From: Panonychus citri
Lineage: Eukaryota; Arthropoda; Arachnida; Trombidiformes; Tetranychidae
Assembly: GCF_014898815.1 (NCBI RefSeq)
Contig: NW_026515548.1
Location: 226,001 to 290,000 of the forward strand
Reading direction: 5' to 3'
Length of the DNA: 64,000 bases
Shown: in pieces, positions 21,402 to 30,900 of the stretch
How positions within the stretch are numbered: the stretch's first letter is position 1
Layout of the letters: the number at the start of each line of letters is the position of its first letter
Position numbers and translations under genes: made by a program
Notes under the pieces: generated by a model
What the model saw: the letters and a program-made list of their open reading frames with translations, nothing else
Databases searched by the model: none
Told to the model about the DNA's origin: nothing

Positions 21402-21780
21402 AGGTATCAATCGAAAGCTCTCGGTGAGTTTAGTCGAACGGACTGATCAGAATAAAAAATTCTTTTTCCCTTGAGAATTAAATGTAACTTTTTTGGTACA
21501 CCAAGATGCACCGATCGGACCCCACTTTTTAGATGTAACTTTTTATGACAAGTTCAACGGTCAGTTTACTTCTAGACCTCCGCGTTTTTGAGTTATTCGG
21601 GTTTTTCGGTATTTTTCATTTGAAGAAACGCAACTTAGCGGTGGCATTTCTTTGGGACCATATGATGCACCGATCGAACCTGATTTTTCTAGATCAACTT
21701 TTTACAAGCTACCTGATGACGTAAAAAGATAAGCTATAAACTCGCGCGTTTTCATGTGAATTCCCAATCGATTGATACCT
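21402..21780. mobile_element. 379-bp terminal-inverted-repeat element (MITE-like)
   Basis: The block is bounded by perfect 13-bp inverted repeats: AGGTATCAATCGA at 21402-21414 and TCGATTGATACCT at 21768-21780. Inside, a roughly 165-bp unit occurs twice in diverged form. Each unit contains GATGCACCGATCG (starting near 21514 and 21664), followed by a T-rich stretch with AGAT(G/C)AACTTTTT and then a CGCG-containing word. There is no coding capacity. No clear target-site duplication was found. It sits beside the Copia fragment, so this intergenic region accumulates insertions. Confidence 0.6.
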
Positions 21781-21989
21781 TCAAATACCTTGAAAAGTTC
21801 AGCAAAAAATGCCACATTTAGGCTCATCCTCCTTTAAAATCAATTTCATTCATTAGAGATTTCAATCCAATTATCTGATTAACTCACTTTGATTTGTTTA
21901 AAATCAAATTGATTTGGTATCACCGCTCTAAGTTCAATGTTGTAAACCAGATGGATCTTGGGTTCTTTTTGCATTGCAACTTTTGCTCA

Positions 21990-22215
21990 AAGTATTTATC
22001 GATATAAAATGTATCGTAACACAGAATATCAATAATATTATTAAAACTATTATTGCTAAAATATCGTTAAAAATCGCGATTTTCACCCATTTATCGCACA
22101 ATAGTAACGATTAAAAGTTCGATAAGTTTTAGGAAATCGATCAAAAATTAGATATTTTATCGATTTTCTAGTTTGGTATCGAATAAAAAAGTATCGATAC
22201 AAAGGTATCACAGAA
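21990..22215. repeat. TATCGAT-rich degenerate patch
   Basis: Words such as TATCGATA, TATCGTA, ATCGATC and GTATCGATAC recur through about 220 bp of AT-rich sequence upstream of QPRT. TATCGATA is the DREF/DRE promoter element in insects, so this could be regulatory. It could equally be a diverged simple repeat. Confidence 0.35.
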
Positions 22216-22286
22216 ACACATTCAAATGTCTGATCTCTGTTTACTTTTCTAATTGTAATCAATTACTCTCATTTAATTTAATCACC

Positions 22287-23489
22287 ATGTTTATGCCAAC
22301 TGTTTATTTAGATGTCAGGTAATTAACTTAATCATTTACAACAGAATTTATCATCTCAATGATTGTGATCTGTTTTCTTCTCTCAATTGCTGAGATTATT
22401 TCTGTTCATTTATTGTCTCAAGTGATCGTTTTTGTTTTCTTTGTTTGAATAATTTTTTCTTCTTCATTTTGTTCAGCATCTTATTGTTTTTTTCTTTCTA
22501 TTATTTTTTTCAGCCTTCTCCCTCCAGTTGACGACGACGAGGACGAGGACGACGAAGATTCAAGTTCAAATAAAAATCAAACAACAATTCAACCAATCTC
22601 AACGAGGACCAGCATGGATCAATTGATTAACCCAATCGTTTTAAAAGAGCTTGCCAGTCAATGGATTAAAGAGGATTGTCCAAATTTTGATTTCCATCCT
22701 ATAATCAATGGTACCCGAACTGGAATATTTAACATCTACTGTAAAGCCCAAGCTGTTCTTGCTGGGAAACCATTTATTCAAGCGATCTGTGATGAACTTA
22801 AACTTACCATTGAGTGGGTAGCCGAGGAAGGTGATATTATCAATGGATTCCCTGATCATGGTACCAAGGTTGCCTCATTGGTTGGTCAAATCTCTAATCT
22901 ACTTCTGGCTGAAAGAACAATTCTCAATGTACTCTCTCGTTGTTCTGGTGTTGCCACGAGAGCCAATCGAATCAGAGAAATGATCCAATCGATCAATGAT
23001 AAAGTGGCTCTTGCCGGCACTCGAAAAACAACCCCTGGTTTCCGTTTAGTTGAAAAATATGGTCTCATGGTTTCTGGAGCTTTAACTCATCGGTACGATT
23101 TAAGTAATATGGTTATGATTAAGGATAATCATGTTGACATTGTTGGTGATGCTTTACCGGAATATATTGAAACTGTTAGACGTTATTGTGGATTTTTCAC
23201 CAAAATCGAGGTTGAATGTAGAAATTTTGAAGAAGTTAAAAAAGTAGCTCCTCTTGGTGTTGATATAATAATGCTGGACAATTTCGCCCCGGAAGCAGTT
23301 AGCCAATCAGCTAATTGGATAAAAAACAATCATCCATCAATCATGGTTGAGGTATCAGGAGGAATCAATGAAGAAAACCTGGAAGATTATGTATTCTCAT
23401 GTGTTGATGTTATCTCAATGGGTTCATTGGTTCAAGGATATTCAACTATTGATTTCTCAATGAAATTTGATAAATTTAAAATCGTTTGA
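22287..23489 (+). CDS. QPRT: Quinolinate phosphoribosyltransferase
   Basis: QPRT converts quinolinate and PRPP to nicotinate mononucleotide, the last committed step of de novo NAD synthesis from tryptophan. The main exon is 22514-23489. The family core is unmistakable: ARCSG-type LSRCSGVATRANR, LAGTRKTTPGFRLVEKYG, HRYDLSNMVMIKDNH, KIEVECRNFEE, DIIMLDNF, VEVSGGI and DVISMGSL. A human-like start would be the ATG at 22614, giving 291 residues (human 297). However, a strong acceptor (TTTTTTCAG) at 22513 and an upstream exon 22287-22318 with CAG|GTAATT donor join in frame. They give 335 residues with a 44-residue extension containing an acidic run (DDDEDEDDED). Which start is used is uncertain. 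Confidence 0.93.
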
Positions 23490-23880
23490 TTATTGAGATT
23501 TTAAATTGTTGCATAAATGCAACTGAAAGTTTCCGAGAAACTCCAAACAATCAATCCCTTCAACTCCCTAAAAAAAACAACCACCAAAACCCTAACCAAC
23601 AATTCATGTAACACCAAATCGATTGAGAATCAACTAATCATCACGCTGATTTTTTTAATCAATTCAACTTCTGAGCCAAAAGTTATTAATTTATTCATAA
23701 TCTTTTTTTTTGTATGACACCTTAAATCACAATCAAATTTGTTCCCAGAATCATAATGCAAACAAACATACATTAAATTCTAAGCTTAATTTTCTATTGG
23801 ATTGGAACATTTCTATATTTACTACCTGTTGATTTCTAAAACTGCCTCAGGGCAAAAGATTCTCGAATAACGATTTTTGA
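23490..23880. other. Convergent 3' UTRs of QPRT and QDPR
   Basis: This short AT-rich spacer between convergent genes holds no other feature. A small plus-strand frame at 23517-23717 has no protein-like character. Confidence 0.45.
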
Positions 23881-24834
23881 TTATTTGTTTTCCACAGTTA
23901 ATTCAGTTTTTCCGTCAACAGTATTCAGTGAGATTAACGATCCTGATTTCGGTCGATTTGTGGTGTCATTAGTAGCCCAGGTATGGAAAGTGGTTGACAC
24001 AAATTCTAATGGAGTCCAAGTGGAATGGTCAGCTTTTGGCATGAATTTACGATTCATTGGAGTGTCCAAAGTTATTGGTAAAATGGTCAATACAGTTGAA
24101 TTATTAGGAAGACCACTTTTTTCAGCAGAAAGAGATTGAGTTAATTGGTGAACAGCAGCTTTGGCTAATCCATATCCAATCATACCTGTTGAATAAAACA
24201 GTAAGTTTCAGTCAGTAATTTGGGTAATAACATTCAATACAAACACTGACCTGGAGTGGCCTCAAGTCCGGCTTTAGCTCCAGTCAATACTAATAGTCCA
24301 CCTTCATTCAAAAACAATGAGGATAATCTTGCAGCGATACACGAAGTCCAAATGCTTTGTTTGATCATCAATTCAGTGTTACTAACAAAATCTAAATGAA
24401 AATGCAAACGGTTATTAAAGGATTAAGTTAACATTGGGTAGCAACAATTGTTATGATTCAATTAACTGATGGAAATTAAATTTACCTTTCGCTGAAGCAT
24501 TGCCACCAGCCCATCCACCGGCGACACAAACAACAGCATCGAGTTTGGATCCACCGAGACTTGATTCAATTCCACTGACAACTTCATTCTCTTGGTCAGT
24601 CAATTGTTGTGATTTAATGATCACATTGGCATCAGCATCGGGATTCGCGGCGAAATCAACGGCAGCGACCCACTTTAGAAAATAGAAAACACCAATGAAA
24701 TGATTAGAAAAAGAGAATCAACTTCAATCAACTAATTAATCACTTACCCAATTGTTTTTTTTGAAGTAATTGACACATGTTGATCCAAGGGCTCCTTTTC
24801 CTCCATAGATGACAATTCTTTTCATTGAAGACAT
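23881..24834 (-). CDS. QDPR: Dihydropteridine reductase
   Basis: QDPR is a cytosolic short-chain dehydrogenase that reduces quinonoid dihydrobiopterin to tetrahydrobiopterin, the cofactor of Phe, Tyr and Trp hydroxylases. Four exons, 24834-24748, 24672-24486, 24391-24251 and 24185-23881, join in frame to 239 residues (human 244). The nucleotide-binding glycine motif is IYGGKGALGS at residues 9-18. Other markers are the family's NNWWVAAVD, VCVAGGWAGGNA, KQSIWTS and LTGAKA, then the catalytic Y143-x3-K147 in MIGYGLAKAAVHQL. The C-terminus keeps LDTPMNRKFMP and WTPLEF. It is convergent with QPRT. Confidence 0.96.
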
Positions 24835-25544
24835 GATAAGATTTTCTGATAAGATTGAATTTCCGATGGGTGAAAATAGAAATTGGATTAACTGCAATCA
24901 AAGAAAAAATGGCGATCACAAATGAAGATGGAACAACTTTAAACAAGAATAATTAAGATGAGTTGGTCTTCTTTTCTCCTTCTCTCACTTCATCTCTTGT
25001 CCTCTTTTATCCTCATCACTCAGTCTCTCTTGAGATAATTTTCTTCGACCTTGAAACTCACTTAACCAAAATGTTTCTTTTAATCGAATCGATTTTCAAG
25101 ATAATTGACAAAATTAGAAAACCAATTAACCATCACTTACACTTAAAGTGGATCTTTCATCTCACAACTTGACAATTTTTCAAGTATTCAGGTTTTTGTT
25201 GATTCTTTGTTAATTAAGATCATCCAACAATACAGATTATAATCACAATCTTAATTGTTTTACGTTAACAAAAGCTTTTACAATTATGCTCATTGGATTG
25301 ACAAAAACCGTTAAGACGAGTAATCGCTTGTTAATTAAATCATTTGAACTTCTCTCGAGTTGATAATTAAAAAACCAAAACATTTCTTACAAAATGTTTG
25401 GTGAAAATAAACCCGAAAAATGCTCGATGAATAGCTGCGGGTCTATTTTCACTCAACATGTGATTTTGTTTACAATTTGTTTATGTTTTTCTGGTGATTA
25501 ATTAAATTGCTTAGTTTATTTTTCTTTCTGCTTTTCTATCAATT
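24835..25544. promoter_or_regulatory. Divergent QDPR/SCO1 promoter region
   Basis: This 710-bp spacer between head-to-head genes is AT-rich with a T/C-rich patch near 24965-25040. No recognisable element stands out. Open frames here (24740-24946, 24963-25172) look accidental. Confidence 0.4.
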
Positions 25545-26312
25545 ATGAGTTCGTTATTTCGCCCATCGGTAAGGTTATTTAAATCAGCTCTAAGATCGAA
25601 TTGTAATGGTTGTAATGTAAGAACATTTTTTAATTTCCGAAAATTGAGCGAAGGAATGTCAACAAAAAGTGTCATGATTTCGACTGCGATTTTAGGAGGA
25701 TATGGTTCTGCTTACCTTTACCTTAAACGGGAAAAGGAATTGAAAAGTAAAATGGAGCGAATCGAAGTGGTGAAAAAAACGATCGGTGGGGCATTTGATC
25801 TGACAGATCAGAATGGAAAACCTTTTGGTAGTAAAGAACTACTTGGTCGATGGACTCTTATGTATTTCGGATTCACTCATTGTCCTGACATTTGTCCTGA
25901 TGAATTGGACAAAATAACCGAAGTTGTGCAGAAATTGGCATCTTTCAAGAACACTGGAGTTCCGGAAGTTTTTCCTCTCTTTGTCACCGTTGATCCTGAA
26001 CGTGATGATCCCGCTGCCATAAAGAAATATTTAGCTGATTTTTCGCCGAAATTTATTGGTTTGACCGGAACAAAAGAAGCCATAAAAAAAGTATGCGATC
26101 TATTTCGAGTATACAGTCACGCTGGAATACCAGATGATAACAATGAATATATTGTCGATCATACGATTGTTACTTATCTTCTTAACCCTGAGGGTGAATT
26201 TGTAGATTACTATATGAGATCAAACGATGCAGATCAGATCGTGAAAGCGATATTGCATCACATAAACGACTATATGGTTTTACAGAACAAGAAATTATGG
26301 TTAATCAAATAG
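25545..26312 (+). CDS. SCO1: SCO1/SCO2 copper chaperone of cytochrome c oxidase
   Basis: SCO proteins sit in the mitochondrial inner membrane and deliver copper to the CuA site of cytochrome oxidase subunit 2. It is a single exon of 255 residues. A basic, Arg/Ser-rich presequence occupies roughly residues 1-35 and one membrane span lies near 42-60. The thioredoxin-fold domain carries the copper motif CPDIC (C113, C117) and the distal His (H206) in IVDHTIVTYLL. FVTVDPERDDP is another family block. Human SCO1 is about 301 residues; the difference is mostly in the N-terminal part. SCO1 and SCO2 cannot be separated by eye. Confidence 0.95.
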   Translation: MSSLFRPSVRLFKSALRSNCNGCNVRTFFNFRKLSEGMSTKSVMISTAILGGYGSAYLYLKREKELKSKMERIEVVKKTIGGAFDLTDQNGKPFGSKELLGRWTLMYFGFTHCPDICPDELDKITEVVQKLASFKNTGVPEVFPLFVTVDPERDDPAAIKKYLADFSPKFIGLTGTKEAIKKVCDLFRVYSHAGIPDDNNEYIVDHTIVTYLLNPEGEFVDYYMRSNDADQIVKAILHHINDYMVLQNKKLWLIK

Positions 26313-27940
26313 ATCTAATTTTAGCATCAGCAACTTTTCCAATTTTCACTGTCATTATAATGTCTCTTTGTAAATTATCAACTAAATTAAGTTTCATCCA
26401 TTATCAAGAGGAATCCGTTGGAAACTCAAAAATTGAAATCATTAATGATCCAGAGATGTGATACTCTCAACAATGTCTCATCGATTACATGTATATTAGC
26501 AATTAAAACGAGTCAATTTTCTGTATCAAAATAGTTAACGTTTATTCACTAATTAAATCATCAAATGAATCATAAAATTGAATCATGAATCTTTATATGG
26601 AATATTGTTGAGCGGAAGTCAACAAGAATTCACTGGATCAACTTCCGCTAACAAAACAGCAACAAGTTGGTTCCAACTTGTAATTAAAGTGATTAATTCA
26701 CTTAGATTAATGAAACAACAATTAACAATCAATATCCTTTTTGATTGTTACTCTAATCGACTGATTGATGAACAGAAATACCTTTAGCCAAGTGAAGATG
26801 AATTAATAGAATGGCAATTGTTTCTTTTACTCTTCTCTTCTTCGTTGGGGTAAAATCAATCAGAGGACGAAGATATTGACAAAGATTCGCAAAAGTGATA
26901 CGGATGATGAAGTGATTCTGATGATTAGGCTCGGATTCTTGGTCTCAATAGTTTGACATATATCTGATTTTCGTTAGTCTTCATGAAAGGAAGATGAGAG
27001 AAGAAATTGAAGAAAGAGGAAAGACAAGAATCTTTGATGATGGTGAAGATGAGAGTGAGTATCAGCTCAAGATTTTTGGCAATGGGTGAGGCTTAAGATC
27101 CTAACTTAGACATAAGATCGGTTAACGGTTACTCTAGAAAACGAAAGTGAGAGAAACAACATGAAGAAAGAGAAGAAAGGAAGATAAATAATCGTTCGAA
27201 AAGCCTATGGAAATAGTTTCAGAAGTTTATTCTCCTCCTATTTGATGCAATTCCAAGCTCACAATTTATTTTGGTTCGAATCTCTTTCTCTTTCTACTTT
27301 CGAAACCAAATTTCTACTCATCAAATTGAAGCACTGATTTTACCCCCTTTTCGCTCTCTCTCTCTCTCGCTCTCTCGCTCTCTCTCTTTCTCTCTCTCTC
27401 TCACTCTCCCCGAATAGAAATCCTCCTCCTCCATATTCCATGGCTGCTCTTTTCTCCCATTCCTTAGGTGTCCTACCGAATTGTAGTCGTTCTAAATCCA
27501 TCAAGTTAAACTTTTCCTTTTTCCCCCTTTTTCGTAACCACCATCACCACCACTTCCACCACCTCCATAGGTCTCTCTTGGTGAAAGTCTATTCCACAGA
27601 CTCGCTGATTGCGCTGAGCAACTTCGTCGCCCTTTCAACAAACTTCTTTCTCTCTTTCGACTTTTTCTTTCTTCTCTTTCTTTTGGTTTTTTCTCTTTTT
27701 TCGCTCTGCTCGTTGATTATCTTCAGTTCTTTCTAGTATTCATTTCTTCTGACTGTGTGTTGTTCAATTTCAATCTCACTTCGAGTCGATTGTTATTTTG
27801 GTGTAACCAGAATTTGAAACATCAAGTGCAAACTCTTTGTTTTCTTTCAGTGGGTTTTCATTACTGTGCAAGTGAAATCATCTCATCAAATCTTTTGTTG
27901 TGTTTGTTTGTGAATCGAAAGGATAATTAAAGTGTAAACA
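26313..27940. promoter_or_regulatory. SCO1 3' UTR and first tropomyosin promoter/leader
   Basis: 26313-26900 is AT-rich. From about 26990 the sequence is purine-rich, then CT-rich (CT runs at about 27357-27407), typical of the 5' leaders in this window. About 27050-27490 is homologous to about 28865-29200 inside the gene (see the repeat entry). A short open reading frame begins CATGGCTGC near 27439. The coding ATG of the long tropomyosin follows at 27941. A T-rich stretch with GGTAATTG-like words suggests a spliced leader, but the exact exon is not clear. Confidence 0.4.
27050..27490 (+). repeat. Tropomyosin promoter-like duplicate, copy A
   Basis: This segment aligns in order with 28865-29200. 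Shared landmarks are GATTTTTGGCAAT, TCCTAACTTAG then CATA, GGTTACTCTA/TGTTACTCTA then AAACGAAAGTG, TTCTCCTCCTA(T/C)TTGATG then AATTCCAAGC, a TTCG/CTTTC tract, CCCCTTTTC, CGAATA then CCTCCTCC, and finally CATGGCT. Microsatellite length differs between the copies. It lies immediately upstream of the long tropomyosin isoform's leader. Confidence 0.6.
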
Positions 27941-30900
27941 ATGGAAGCCATCAAGAAGAAGATGCAGGCCATGAGAGCCGAAAAGGAACAGGCCGTTGAA
28001 CGAGCCGAAGCCGCTGAAGCATCTGCACGAGAAGCAAATGCTAAAGCCGAAAAGGTAAATTCTGATCGACTTTATCCTTAAGAGAACTTATCTGATCGGG
28101 ATAATCAATCGTTTAATTCCATAGTACATTTTAAATTGATTCCTAATTGTTTTCTTTTTCTTTGATTCTATTCAGGCCGAGGAAGAGGTTCGATCTCTCC
28201 AAAAGAAGATCCAACAAGTTGAGAATGAACTCGACCAAGTCCAAGAACAACTGACCCAAGCTAATGCCAAACTCGAAGAAAAGGACAAAGCCTTACAAAA
28301 TGTAAGTTCTATTTCTACTGATTATTTAATTGTTTCATTTTCGATTTTAATTAGTGAATCGATTCAATGAAGATTTTTTGAAAATCATGAAAAAATATTG
28401 AGACTTTGTGAGAAAGTCACAGATCATCATCGAAATGAACAAGGTCATTTTCGTAGATTACTGTTAATCTCTCAATTCTGGATAATCTTCATCATTTTTG
28501 GATATTGTGCAAATCTGGTTAATCAAAAGAGAGAAATAATTAATTGTGAAAAACGAGATTGTTATTATTAGAAATGATTTGGTTGCTTATATAAGTTGCT
28601 CTTCATGCAATTGGAATCATTTTTGTGCTGAAACAGTTTTTCAACGAAAATACGAAAACCAAATTAACATCATGACTTCATTAGTTTCCAATGAATAATT
28701 TTTTGGAATTTTTAACAAAAATTTTCTTCTTCTAATTCTTGATATAAACAAGAAGAACCTCAAAGAAAAGCAAGAAGGAGAAGAAGAAGAAGAAAAAGAA
28801 AAAGAGAAAGAAAAAGAGAAAGAGGGGAAAAATCCTTCATCATGAAGATGCGAGTGTTTTGGTTCGAGAGCATTTTAGTGAAGTGATTTTTGGCAATCGA
28901 AACAATTTAAGTTCCTAACTTAGGCATAGAATCGGATAACTGTTACTCTAAAAAACGAAAGTGGAAGAAAGAGGGCGAGAAGAAGATTATCTTCATGAAG
29001 AGAGAGAGAGAGAGAGAGCGATGATTCTCCTCCTACTTGATGAAATTCCAAGCGTAAGATTTATTTTTGCTTCGATCTTTTCGTCTCTTTCTCTCGAAAG
29101 TCTCCCCCCTTTTCTCGAATATGAATCGACCTCCTCCTTTCGTCAAAACTGTTTCATGGCTTCGAGTCTATTACGAGGTGTTTGTCCCAATTTCTTCCAG
29201 TAGATTCTTCGAATTCTCTCCTTTCGTCGATAATTATCACTAATCAAATTCGCCGTCGATATAATTTCGTGATTATTGGACTTTTATTGTCTTTTGATTT
29301 TAGATTTAAATAAGTGACAGTTTTTCCAATAGTAAACAATTTACTCTTTTCATTTAACTTTATCATCGCCACAATAACATGGATCCAGTTTTTGCTCTCA
29401 TCTTCCTCTTTTTCTCTCTCATCATCTTCCTCTCTCCTCCCCATAGCAATCGCTATAATTAACTCATCCTTTTTCGTTCGTCATCTTTTCTTCTTCCTTC
29501 TTCATATTCTCTTTTTCCTTTTCTTTCACCACCCAAACTGAGCTTCATTTTCTTTGCTCGTTTCATGTATCAAACTTTTCTCATCTTTGAATGAAACTTG
29601 ATGAAAACTATTTCTCTTCATCTTCCCACTCGCATCAATCGAAAGGAAAAGTCTCTCTCTTCTTATACCTTCTTTCTTTCAACTAAACTCTCCTTTTCCT
29701 CTTTCTCTCTCCTTCTTTCTTCCTATCATGGTAACTTCCCTCTATCGCCCATCACCAAGAGCAACAACACTCATCTAATCATCTTCAACTATCATTTATT
29801 TCATTCATCAACGTCCTTCACTAATCAACTTCGGTTTAAACCGAATTAGTTTCATTCTGATTTTTATGTTTTCCTTTTGTTTTCCATTCACTCTCTTCCA
29901 TATCAAACCATGAGTTGAATATTCGGTTCAATGTGATCTTTTACCTCGTTCTTCACCTTTTATGAATGTGCCGATGATACAAATCTAGAGTAAGAGAGAG
30001 AGAGAGAGAGAAAAAGTGAGAGAGAAAGTATTGTAAAGCTCAATTAACCTCATCATCTTCAGTCAATAATTACGACGTCGCTTTTAATCAGTAATTGGTC
30101 TCAACTAATCCATCGAAATGGTCAACAATAATCGAAACCGTAACTTAATCGTCGCCCATAACACTGAGTTTGAACAAGGTGATAATCACCTGGATGGTGA
30201 CGATTCTAATGAAATATTTTCATCTGTAAGATCACCTGATGGCTCAGAAGGATACATGGAATCGGATGATGATTCAGAAATCGCCCAATTATCTGCTCTC
30301 CGTTGCTCCTCTATTCAAACGGAAGTTATCAATGAACGAGAGCGTCGTAAAGCTGCTCGAAGTTCTGGTTATCCTGGGCTAGCTTTTGGCCTTTCGATGT
30401 TTACCTCTAATGCGATGATGAAATTTTCAATTATCTCAAATGAGCTTCACAATATTCAAAATGTTCAACTCAAACGGGTACGTTGCAGTAAACATTTGGT
30501 CGAAGTTGTGAAACATGGTTTCCATTAAAGGATCGATGAATCAGCCTAATGATGAACATTTTCTTTCTCTCACTCGAATTTGATTCAAATCTTTTTTTCA
30601 TGATTTTCCAAATCTCTTCATCCGAACTCATTCATGTAGCATGAGATTTCTCATGAAATATTTTCTCTCTTTTTACTTCCAGGCTGAAGGTGAAGTCGCC
30701 GCTCTTAACCGAAGGATACAGCTTATTGAAGAGGATTTGGAAAGGTCAGAAGAGCGTTTGAAAATCGCCACTCAAAAGCTCGAAGAAGCTTCTCAAGCAG
30801 CCGATGAAAGTGAAAGGTAAGAATCAACTCGACATCGAAGACATCGAAATTCTCACCCAGGGTAATAACAACTCTTAAAATAGTAATGAAGCAATAGAAC

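Noticed and set aside
27268..27285. GGTTCGAATC, a tRNA B-box-like word
   Set aside because: No A box or cloverleaf can be formed upstream; it lies in a CT-rich leader.
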